Shown: piece by piece, positions 37,401-49,749 of the stretch | Layout: each line of letters starts with the position of its first letter | Position numbering within the stretch: the stretch's first letter is position 1 | Assembly (NCBI GenBank): GCA_037039925.1 | Contig: JAXRKP010000001.1 | Coordinates: 741,001 to 805,000 of the forward strand | Source of the DNA: Doris montereyensis | Lineage: Eukaryota; Mollusca; Gastropoda; Nudibranchia; Dorididae | Direction: 5' to 3' | Length of the DNA stretch: 64,000 bases | Program-made: the position numbers and the translations under genes | Notes under the pieces: generated by a model | The model's database searches: none | Told to the model about the DNA's origin: nothing | Seen by the model: only the letters and a program-made list of their open reading frames with translations

Positions 37401-38585
37401 TGGTGACTGCAAGGATATCTTATCACACTGCTTTCTGATTGAGATCTATTAAAGGAGTCTCAGTGGCATTAAAACAAGATTTTCGGGAGAAGATGTGATC
37501 TAAAATTTCAGAGCAAATGAGAGGATAAATAACACTGTTGTTTCTGTTGAAAGGATAAGAGATTCTCACACACAAATTTCAAATATCCCCTTAGTAGGCT
37601 TTCACTCTTAACACAAAGAAAATGGAAATATATTTTTGGATGACCCAACAACTAACAGCACACAATAATCTCTTAACTTTCCTTACTTGAAAAGTCTTCA
37701 GCAAAATCAAAGCTGAGAAAATCATCATTGTGTGCAGGTCCATACTCAAATATTTATACTTTTAAGTAATAAAAAAAAAGCAATGAAGTTTACAAAACAT
37801 ACCCCCCCACACACACACACACACACACACAAATGCCATTCTTGGAGAAGTATTGAATGTGCTTGAGGCTGAAAATATCATGGTTGAATTTCCTATGGGA
37901 GAAATAATGTTACAAGATTTTGGTCATAAGACTTTCCAGCTCCAACCCGATTCAAGCACAGACCACTATGATCAAACCACAATTGCATGTATGCCATTTA
38001 CGCATCGTATTCATCATCGAGAACAAATTTCAAAAGTAAGATCAAGAAGAACAGCCAATCTGGAAAAAAAAAATGCTGCCTTTAATTGCACTTGACAAAG
38101 ATTTGTACATTTAGGAGAGAATTAAACAAAATCAATTCAAAGATAAACACCATATGCACATAAAAAAGTATATATGTATATATCCAATGGCCAATATGAA
38201 AAATCTTTATGGCCCCCCTTGCTGTCCTGTAGAATTGAAAACATCTGACACAACTTTTTCGTCTGTTCATACATTTCCGAGGAACATAGAAAATAGTGGA
38301 AGGTTATTTTGAGCTTTTAGTGTTTCCAATAGGAATTTATCAGAAATCTGTCTGATTCAAAGCGCTTGGATGTTTTGACAAAATATCTCCCACTTTGAAC
38401 AACCATTGGTTATAATATATAAACAATGAGCAGCTATCTCGGGCAGGTCTATCATGTGAATTTTTAAATAACCACGGTCTCTTAATGGAAATCTTGTCTT
38501 TGTTCCTGTCTTGGAAATCGGATTAAATGCCAAACAAACGTGAAACCACAAAGAAATGACGTTCTCAACGCGCAAGCATGTGTCA
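37401..38585. other. Region downstream of ARID5B (possible 3' UTR)
   Basis: AT-rich with a (CA)n run at 37807-37831. On the minus strand 37684-37745 can encode a short acidic tail, but splice support is weak. The ARID5B poly(A) site is not resolved. Confidence 0.35.
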
Positions 38586-38968
38586 TCAACTTTTTTCTCT
38601 CTCCAGAAACAGTACACATCCATTCCAAGAACTAATAATAAAACAAATTGTAGTATACGTCCTAATTTTCTTTCCCACTTTGGCAGGCATAGTCCCAGCA
38701 GACAAGTACGATCCGTAGCCATTTTGGCGCAAAAGCTCTTCGTACGCCGCCAACTGGGCAGGATTTGTGGCATACGGCCCGGCAAACATTTGCAGTTGCG
38801 GGTTGAGCGCTGAAGACGGCACTCCAGACGGAAGGAACGTGTTCATAAATGCTGGATGCAGGAGTGGATTCATGGACATGGCAGCAGCGGTGGCGCTGAA
38901 GCTGATGAAGACGGTGATTCTGCTGAGCTGTTTAAGGGAACAGAGGCTGATTCTGTTTGCTTGGTTGG
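38586..38968 (-). CDS. ARID5B: ARID5B-like terminal exon j
   Basis: Acceptor TTTCACAG. Phase 0 gives PTKQTESASVPLNSSAESPS. A shift near 38885-38905 is needed to reach MSMNPLLHPAFMNTFLPSG and NPAQLAAYEELLRQNGYGSY, like the C-terminal tyrosine/alanine-rich end of ARID5 proteins. TGA at 38586-38588. The last ~30 residues look like read-through and could instead be spliced off. Confidence 0.75.
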
Positions 38969-41900
38969 CTGTGAAAGGAAGAAAAAAAAAAAGAACAGAC
39001 AATAAATAGAATAATCATTTCATGGCATTCTGAAGTCAAAACAACTAAAAATATAGTGTACAATTGTATTAAAATGTTTACAACATAAAAATTATTTTAA
39101 AAATCATCTTCACATAGTTTTCACCATTTTCTCATCTTATCTTAGGTCGCACACATCACTTTCCTTCAAAAGATGTGATACTTGTCACTATATGGTGGTG
39201 TGATATTTGTCATATCCTGATGGTGTACTATTTGTCACTACATAGTGATGTGATAAATGTCACTACAGGACGATTTGATATTTGTTACTATATGATGATG
39301 TGACATTTATAACGACATGATGATGTGATTCACTATGTAATGATGTGATTTGTCACTACATGATGTTGTCATATTTGTCACTACACAATCATGTGATATT
39401 TGTTACTACATTATGATGTGACATCTATCACTACATGATGATGTGATATTTGACACTACATGGTGATGTGATATTTGTCACTACATGGAGATCTGATATT
39501 TGTTACTACATGATGATGTGATATTTGTCACTGCACTACATGATGTAATGTTTGTCACTACATGGGGATGTGATATTTGTTACTACATGATGAAGTGATA
39601 TTTGTCACTACATGATGATGTGATATTGTAACTACATGATAATGTGATTTTTGTTACTACATGATGATGTGATATTTGTCACTACATTGGAATGTGACAT
39701 TTGTCTCTATACGTTGATGTGATATTGGTCACTAAATGATGTCATATTTGTCACCATGAGTATGTGATATTTGTCACTTAATGAGGATGTGATATTTGTC
39801 ACTACATGATGATGTAATATTTGTCACTACATTGGGATGTGATACTTGTCACTACATGATGTGATACTTGTCACTACATGATGTGATACTTGTCACTACA
39901 TGATGTGATGTTTGTCACTACATGATGATGTGATATTTGTTGACTACATGATGGGATGTGATATTTGGTGCTATTTGTCATGTGATGATGATGATACTTG
40001 TCATTTTATCATTACATGATGATGTGATATTTGTCACTACATGGTGATGTGACATTTGTCACTACATTATGTGACATTTATCATTTACATGATGACATAT
40101 TTGTCACTACATGATGTGAAATTTGTCACCACATGGTGTTATATTTGTCATTATATGATGTGATATTTGTCACTGCATGATGATGTGATATTTGTCACTA
40201 CATGATGAGATTGAGATGATACTTGTCACTACATGATGATGTGGTATGTGTTGTAACATGATGTGTCATTTGTCACCACATTATGTGATACATCACTACA
40301 GGATGTGATATTTGTAACTATATGATGATGTGATATTTGTCACTACATGACGAAATCTTGATGATACTGTAAAATGATGATGTGACTGTGATATGTGTCA
40401 CAACATGATGTGACATTTGTCATAACATGATGATGTGATATTCGTCACTAAAAAGTGATGTGATATATGTCACTACAAAGTGATGTGATATGTGTCACTA
40501 CAAAGTGATGTGATATGTGTCACTACACGATGTGATATTTGTTACTACATGATGTGATATTTGTCACTTCATGATGTGACATTTGTCACTACAGTGATGT
40601 GATATTTGTCACTACATGGGCTGCCATTCTATAACCTGAAACTTTCATCACAAGACAAATGGGCTGCTATTCTATAACCTAAAGTCTTCATCACAAGATG
40701 AATGGGCTGTTATTCTATAACCTGAAACTTTCATCACAAGATGAATGGGCTGTTATTCTATAGCCTGAAACTTTCATCACAAGACGAATAGGCTGTTATT
40801 CTATAACCTGAAACTTTCATCACAAGACAGATGGGCTGTTATTCTATAACCTGAAGTCTTCATCACAAGACAGATGGGCTGTTATTCTATAACCTGAAGC
40901 CTTCATCACAAGACAGATAGGACTGTTATTCTATAACCTGAAGCCCTTCATCACAAGACTGGGCTGTTATTCTATAACCTGAAGCCTTCATCACAAGACA
41001 GATGGGCTGTTATTCTATAACCCGAAGCCCTTCATCACAAGACAGATAGGCTGTTATTCTATAACCTGAAGCCCTTCATCACAAGATGAATGGCATGTTA
41101 TTCTATAACGTGAAACCTTTATCATCAGACAGATGGACTGCTATTCTATAACCTGAAGTCTTCATCACAAGACGAATGGGCTGTTATTCTATAACCTGAA
41201 GTTTTCATCACAAGACAGATGGGTTGTTATTCTATAACCTGAAGCCTTCATCATAAGACAGATGGGCTGTTATTCTATAACATCAAGTCTTCAACACCAA
41301 ATAGATGGGCTATTATTATATAACCTGAAGTCATCATCACAAGACAAATAAGCTGTTATTAAATAACCTGAAGCCTTCACCACAAGACGAATAGGCTGTT
41401 ATTCTACAAATTGAAGTCTTCATCACCATACAGATGGGCTGTTATTCTATAACCTGAAGCCTTCATCGTAAGACTAATGGGCTGTTATTCTATAACCTGA
41501 AGCCTTCATCACAATATGAATGGGCTGTTATTCTATGAAGCCTTTATCACCAGACAGATGGGTTGCTATTCTATAACCTGAAGTTTTCACCACAAGACGA
41601 ATGGGCTGCTATTCTATAACCTAAAGTTTTCATCACAAGACGAATGGGCTGTTATTCTATAACCTGAAGTCTTCATCACAAGGCGAATGGGCTGTTACTC
41701 TATAACCTGAAGTTTTCATCACAAGATGAATGGGCTGTTATTCTATAACCTTAAACTTTCCTCACCAGGCGAATGGGCTGCTTTTCTATAACCTGAAGCT
41801 TTCATCACAAGATGAGTAGGCTGTTATTCTTTAACCTGAAGCCTTCATCACCAGACGGATGGACTGCTATTCTATAACCTGAAGTTTTCATCACAAGACG

Positions 41901-44900
41901 AATGGGCTGTTACTCTATAACCTGAAGTTTTCATCACAAGATGAATGGGGTTCTATAACCTTAAGCTTTCATCACCAGATGAATGGGCTGTTATTCTATA
42001 ACCTGAAGCCTTCATCACCAGACATATGAGCTGCTATTCTATAACCTGAAGCCTTCATCAGCAGACAGATGGGCTGTTATTCTATAACCTGAAGTCTTCA
42101 TCACAAGGCAGATGGGCTGTTATTCTATAACCTGAAGTCTTCATCACCAGACAGATGAGCTGCTATTCTATAACCTGAAGCCTTCATCAGCAGACAGATG
42201 GGCTGTTATTCTATAACCTGAAGTCTTCATCACAAGGCAGATGGGCTGTTATTCTATAACCTGAAGTCTTCATCAGCAGACAGATGAGCTGCCTATTCTA
42301 TAACCTGAAGCCTTCATCAGCAGACAGATGGGCTGTTATTCTATAACCTGAAGCCTTCATCAGCAGACAGATGGGCTGTTATTCTATAACCTGAAGTCTT
42401 CATCACAAGGCAGATGGGCTGTTATTCTATAACCTGAAGTCTTCATCACAAGGCAGATGGGCTGTTATTCTATAACCTGAAGCCTTCATCACAAGGCAGA
42501 TGGGCTGTTATTCTATAACCTGAAGTCTTCATCACAAGGCAGATGGGCTGTTATTCTATAACCTGAAGTCTTCATCACAAGGCAGATGGGCTGTTATTCT
42601 ATAACCTGAAGTCTTCATCACAAGGCAGATGGGCTGTTATTCTATAACCTGAAGTCTTCATCACAAGGCAGATGGGCTGTTATTCTATAACCTGAAGTCT
42701 TCATCACAAGGCAGATGGGCTGTTATTCTATAACCCTAAAGTCTTCATCACCAGACAGATGAGCTGCTATTCTATAACCTAAAGTCTTCATCAGCAGACA
42801 TACGGGCTGCTATTCTATGACCTGAAGTCTTCATCATAAGGCAGATGGGCTGCTATTCTATAACATGAAGCCTTCATCATAAGGCAGATGGGATGCTATG
42901 TTATAACCTCAAGCTTTCATCACCACATAGATGGGCTGTTTCACTAGAACACAAAGCACTGATCATAAGACAAGCATTTACACTGTAACATGAAGTTATT
43001 ATCATTAAATGAACTTTGAAACTGTCACACCAAGCTACCATCATCAATGGGTTGCAACACTAGAGCTTCCACAATATAATATCATGCTCTGATCATCAGA
43101 TATAGCTTCTACATTATTACATCATGCTCTGACCACCAGACAGAGCTTCCACAATATAATATCATGCTCTGATCACCAGATAGAGCTTCCACATTATCAC
43201 ATCATACCCTGATCATTAGATAGAGCTTTACATCATCACATCATGCTCTGATCACCAGATAGAGCTTCCACATTATCACATCATACCCTGATCATTAGAT
43301 AGAGCTTTACATCATCACATCATGCTCTGATCACCAGATAGAGCTTTTACATTATTACATCATGCTCTGATCATCAGATATAGCTTCTACATTATTACAT
43401 CATGCTCTGATCACCAGATAGAGCTTCCACATTATCACATCATACCCTGATCATTAGATAGAGCTTTTACATTATTACATCATGCTCTGATCACCAGATA
43501 GAGCTTTTACATTATCACATCAAGCTTTGATCACTAGATAGAGCTTCTACTCTTATCACATCACCTCTGATCACCAGATGGAGCATTTACTCTTATCACA
43601 TCACCCTCTGATCACCAGATGGAGCATTTACTCTAATCACAACACCCTCTGATCACCAGATGGAGCTTCTACTCTTATCACATCACGCTCTGATCACCAG
43701 ATGGAGCATTTACTCTAATCACATCACCCTCTGATCACAAGATGGAGCTTCTATAATCACATCCCCTCTGATCACCAGATGGAGCTTTACTCTTATCACA
43801 TCACCCTCTGATCACCAGGTAGAGCTTCTACTCTTATCACATCCTCTGATCACCAAATGGAGCTTCTACTCTTATCACATCACCCTCTGATCACCAGATG
43901 GAGCTTCTACTCTTATCACATCACCCCTGATCACCAGGTAGAGCTTCTACTCTTATCACATCACCCTCTGATCACCAGATGGAGCTTCTACTCTTATCAC
44001 ATCACTCTCTGATCACCAGATAGAGATTCTACTCTTATCACATCACCCTCTGATCACCAGATAGAGCTTCTACTCTTATCACATCACCCTCTGATCACCG
44101 GATAGAGCTTCTACTCTATAACGTCACCTGATCACCAGATCACCAGATAGAGCTTCTACTCTAAAACGTCAAGCTCTGATCACCAGATAGAGCTTTACTC
44201 TTATCACATCACCCTCTGATCACCAGATAGAGCTTCTACTCTATAACGTCACCTGATCACCAGATAGAGCTTCTACTCTAAAACGTCAAGCTCTGATCAC
44301 CAGATAGAGCTTCTACTCTATAACATCAAGCTCTGATCACCAGATATGGCCAGATAGAGCCTATAAACGTTCTGTCAAGCTCTGATCAAACGACAGAACT
44401 TCTAGACTAAACATCAAGCCCTGATCACCAGAATAGCTTTTATACTATAAAAAGAAGCCGTCATCATCAATCTGAGATGCTACACTAAAACACCAAGCTC
44501 AGATTACCGCACGAGGCTCTACATCAGTGCTACTCAAAATGTGGTGCGCGTACGTAAAGATTGAAAGATCTGGCCCATTTTTTACTATGATACTTTACTC
44601 TGTTTGTTTCGTTCACCGGTCCCTGGCACATTGGGGAGAAAAATGTCTCTCAGCCACGTTAAATAGCTTGAGAAGCACTGCTCTACACTTTAACATGACA
44701 TTACTCTGTCATCAGCATATGGACAGCTATCCTGAAACATGAAGCCCTGATGACTAGATGGACCCCTGCTTTCAGCCAAAACTATACTATATCTGAACTC
44801 TATAACACCAAGATCTCAATACCAGATGGGCAACAAAGTTGGACAACTACAAGATTACGCCCTCATTGCTAGAACTTCTTTTTCAAGGAACTAGACAGAC

Positions 44901-47900
44901 CAGTGTTTTTTGACTGCCCATTCACTGTTCAACTCAGTACTGTGGAATGGTACATTCATGAATTCAATGATGCTTAAAAACAGCATCTGAATCAATCAGA
45001 TCAGTGAAATTGATGTTGAAACATCACCGTCATGAATTCACAGGTGTAATTTATGACAATGAAGCAATTACTTACTCTCGGCATGGCAGTAAACTGTGCT
45101 CCAAACAGTGCAGAAGTAAGGCGACCATCCTTGCCAGATATTATAGGACTTTCAGCTGAGGTGACCAGATGGGGAGCGATAGCGATGCCTTTGCCTAGGC
45201 CTGACTGGTCTTGGGGCATGAGACCGTTGGACCCTGAACTGGAAGCCAGCTTGATCTCTCCACTTTTGCTAAAAGCAGAGGCCCCATTGGCTGAAGCCTG
45301 GAGTTCAAGGCCGGGCATGACACCATACGGTGACATTGGCGGGACATGAGAGTTTTTACGTACAGGCGTTTTAGACTTGGAGGCTGGACGTTTGTTGGGA
45401 ACCAAGTCTGGCTGGTGGGTCAATTTCCTCGGCTGCATTGAACTGGAACTCTGGTTGGAAGCCAGAGTCTGGGCTGTCTGTTTAAATATATCTCTGGGCG
45501 AGTCATACTGCTGGCGTTGTGTTGAGGGTCGATTAGGCGTGTTATTGGGAAGCACAGTGGAGCTTTTGATGCGATCTAAGACCATATCAGGGCTGGGAAA
45601 AGTGGCGCCCACAACGGGATTATCAAAGGTACAGTCTTTTACGTGATTGGCTATGAGCTGAAGGGGTGCACCGCTGCTGGCAGGAGGCAGGGGCGATGAG
45701 AGGCTGGAGTTGGAGGGATGCAGGAAGAGGTGTATTGGGGCAGGTGGCAGGATGCGCTGACATTTCAGGTTAGCAGGTTTAGGATGAAGGAGAGAGATGA
45801 TGTTTTGACTAGAGTTCGAGTGGACAAGGTTAGTGTTTGGCTGGTGAGAATGACGTTGATTTGAATGGTGTGTTGCTGAAGATGAGGATGATGACGACGA
45901 CGATGAAAATGATGCTGAAGATGATGTTAGGATGGCTTGCTGAATGTGGTCTGTCAAAAGATAAGGAGATGGTTGGTACGGTGTGTTGGAGTGAGCGAGG
46001 GAATCTGAGCTCCGGGCATCAAACCAGGAGCATTTTGGAGCATGACTGCGTCCATGCTGGATATCGCTGCAGCCGCTAGGCTGTGGTTGGTCCTCCTGCT
46101 GTGAGCAGGCGACGGGAGGGATGTTGGGCTGGGAATTAAGTCCTTTGAGTCTTCAGCAGGTAAGCTTTGCTTCACAGACTTGAGGCTGTTCTGGGGCTGA
46201 GGCTGAGGCTGGGGCTGGGGCTGTGGCTGGGGCTGAGCCATGATTCCCCAGGATTTTGCAGTATCTGCGCTTGAGGGATGGGTACGAGGTAACCACCACG
46301 GTACACCAAATTAGTGTTGGGAATCACAGTGCCCTCGGCTGCGCCAAAATCGGCTGGCAGCACTGCGCCTGGTAGGCCGACCGCATTCAATGGGTGCTCA
46401 GCGAGGCGAGGAGCCGGATATGGTGATGGTAGTGGCTGGATTTCTTGGTCGTTGCGCTCAGCATTGCAATTTTGGTCTTTGGAGGATGACTGTCGGTGAC
46501 GAACAATCGGGATTTCCAAGGGTTCCGTTCCACCATTTTTCCAGTCACTTATGGAATGTGATTCAGCATCTCCTAATGGTTTAACTAATGGTTTAACTGT
46601 CTCTTTTTTCACTTCCGCATTCTGGAGAACAAGAAACATAAAAATGATAAGAAAATCTGCCCGTGTTGTTTGAAGTATTTTTTACAACCTTTACACAACA
46701 TCTTCCAGCAACCAAAAGCAGCATGCAATATGTAGCATATCCCCCCTTTTTCATATACTGTTCAATGTTTATACCCAAAAGTTGAAAACTGACCCCTGAC
46801 CCACTTTGCAAAAAAAAACCCATTATGATACAGATAACTCACCAAAATAAGACGGAGGGGAAAAAGTTGCTACCTGTTGGGGATGGGGGGGAATTTTGCA
46901 ACCTGTCGACCGTTCGATTGAGAGGCCAATACCTTGCATATGGACCACATGGTCCCCCCCCCCTCCCTACATTCCCCAACCCAAGTATAGAAGGAAAGCA
47001 ATAAGATCCATCAGTAACCTCCAACAACCAAAAACCTCCCACACAAAACAGCACGAAAGGAAGATGCACAGTAAAACAAAGAGTCGAAAGAAGAGAATGT
47101 TGTTTGTTTCCGTTGAAATTTACCCCTGTCCACCATATGATACGGGTGATCTCAGGGTGAATTAAGAGAAAAAAACCCACCAAGATGAAAGCAAAGTAAA
47201 AGAGTAACAGGAAAGAAGTAGTAGGACCCACAAGAAGTGCCAACCAACCAATCATGAAAGAAAAGACACCTGCTGGGAGTGTCCATTAACATCAATGTAA
47301 AAATGAAATTACTATAACATAATATACAAGAATGCTTGAGTATCAATCATTATAATAGTCTTAGCTGTGCATTAACTTTGTGATATTTGTGCATGAAATC
47401 TTACATATATGTAAGAAATGTGTATACGATATCTGGGATCTTTGCATGTGAGATATGGTGATTTTTGGGTATGAAATCAGTGATAGTTGTACATAAAAAA
47501 ATACGATATCTGTGCATGACATCTGTGACATTGCATGACATCTGTGTGAAATAATGATATTTGTGTGTAAAATCAGTTATATCTGTGCATGACATCTGTG
47601 ACATTCGTGTGAAATAATGATATTTGTGTGTAAAATCAGTTATATCTGTGCATGACATCTGTGACATTCGTGTGAAATAATGATATTTGTGTGTAAAATC
47701 AGTTATATCTGTGCATGACATCTGTGACATTCGTGTGAAATAATGATATTTGTGTGTAAAATCAGTTATATCTGTGCATGACATCTGTGACATTGTGTGA
47801 AAATCAGTTATATCTGTGTAAAATCAGACATCTGCATGACATGTGATATTTGTGCACAACAACTGTGATATTTGTGCATGACATCTGTGATATAGTACAC

Positions 47901-49536
47901 GGCATCTGTTATATTTGTGCATGACATTGGTGATATTTGTACACAACTTTGGTTATATTTGTGCATGACATTGGTGATACTTTGGTGATATTTGTGCATG
48001 ACATCAGTGATATTTGTGCACGTCAACTGTGATATTTGTGCATGACATCTGTGATATTTGTATACAGCTTTTGTGATATTTGTTTATGAAATCTGCACTG
48101 CTCATGCACAAGATCTGTAACACACTTAAATACCAAGGAATATGGAGTAATGCACGAAATCCAAAATGCAAGAGATTTGAGAGACAGAAAAATAAAACTT
48201 GGCAGGCAGCATGAACGTCACGAGGCAAGCAATGATTGTACACAAAGGACAAAGGATGGGAGGTGACTGCGTGGCATCGGTGGCCGAGCGGTTAGGCTGT
48301 CCAACGTTTGTGTTCCTTGGTAAAGACACGTAACACACATTTTCCCCACTCAACCCAGGTGCGAATGGGTACAAGCACAAGCTTGGGAGTAAAACCTGTG
48401 TCAGACTAGCGCCATGTCCAGGAGGTGATAATTATCACCTGTTACGCTTCACGCTATAGAAAACAAGATACGTTCCAGTTCTTGGGCTGTAATGGCCTTG
48501 AAGGAACTTTGCTTTAATGGAGGTGACTGCAACTGAAAGCCAGATGGCAGGATTGCAACAGGTCTCCTGAATGAATGCATGAGTGACCAGCGTAGCAAAC
48601 TACCCAATACCATTATTGGGAAGGTGATAATGAACCTAATGAGAGTATAAGGCAGAGGCGTTACACTAAATAGCTTGGCATAACAAAAACTATGCAGTGA
48701 CAATGATATGGAATAAAACAAATATAAAATGCAGATAGTAGCAAATGCAAAAGTGAACTGGGGCAGGAACAAAACTATACAAATACATGAAATTTACTAC
48801 TATCTCATCCAACCAATGAGAATTTGTCACAAAAAAACATACAACCACAACAACAAAATATATATATATAAATAAATCAGGCATGAGATCATGATGGCAG
48901 GTAACCAAGGCAAAAGTGAAGGCCAAAGCCAAGCAAAAAGGGAGGGAAGCGATAACATTTCACGGGTAGGTTTTAATTTGACTCACGCTTCAAAGACAGA
49001 TTTTATGCCTTAATTGATCTATCTTTATTCTATATCTTATATTATTGCCCATTCAATGTAATACAATTCTTGATTCCATCATTTATGTCATGGCACAATC
49101 ACTGTAAGTTAAAAAAAATATGAATTCAAGATTTAGTTTTAACCATAGCTGCCAAATAGAGAGAAAAAACACTCTGAAAACACACCAAAAAAAAGTATTT
49201 GCACACAATGGCCCGTAATATTCCAGAAAACATTGATTTAAACAGAACCAAAACATTTAAACCCTCACATCGTATTTTTTCAAGATAAATAAAGACATGG
49301 ACTGAAAGCCAAGAAAAACCTCATACTAAATGTTTTATGGACTCAAAGCCAATAAAAAAATTGATGCTAAATATGTTTTATGGACTCAAAGCCAATAAAA
49401 AAAAACCAATATTAAATATGTGTTTTTTTACGTAGTGGTCAGCAACTGTTCTTAATTAAGAAACTTTGATCATCTTATCAAACAACTCATTGTCATAACT
49501 TTAAGGAACAGACTGAGAGCAGCAAATCGAAAATGC

Positions 49537-49583
<47 letters not shown>

Positions 49584-49718
49584 CAGGAAGAAAACGAGAT
49601 TTAATTAATTAAATTGGGCATTGACTTTATAACTTTGAGAATCCTTTTTGTTTTTATAGCCATGAAACGAAACCTAAAAGCAATCCTGGAGCAATTTCCC
49701 ACAAAAAGCAAACTAGAT

Positions 49719-49749
<31 letters not shown>

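Noticed and set aside
37684..37745. Possible final ARID5B exon encoding HNDDFLSFDFAEDFS
   Set aside because: Attractive acidic tail, but the acceptor is weak and no matching donor at the end of exon j is convincing.
39170..44440. Regular repeats that could look like a CRISPR array
   Set aside because: Units are contiguous and degenerate with no unique spacers, and the DNA is from an animal intron.
45954..46241. Minus-strand frame starting MAQPQPQ as a separate gene
   Set aside because: It is an internal part of ARID5B exon i in a shifted frame; the Gln-Pro repeat is where the frame changes.
47401..47793. Open frame with a 21-residue repeat (MSQMSCTDITDF...)
   Set aside because: Arises because the satellite unit is 63 bp and lacks a stop. 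It lies in an intron and has no start context or homology.
48273..48300. tRNA-Leu/Ser gene
   Set aside because: Only the A-box side fits; the molecule does not close into a cloverleaf, and the target duplication shows it is the head of a SINE.
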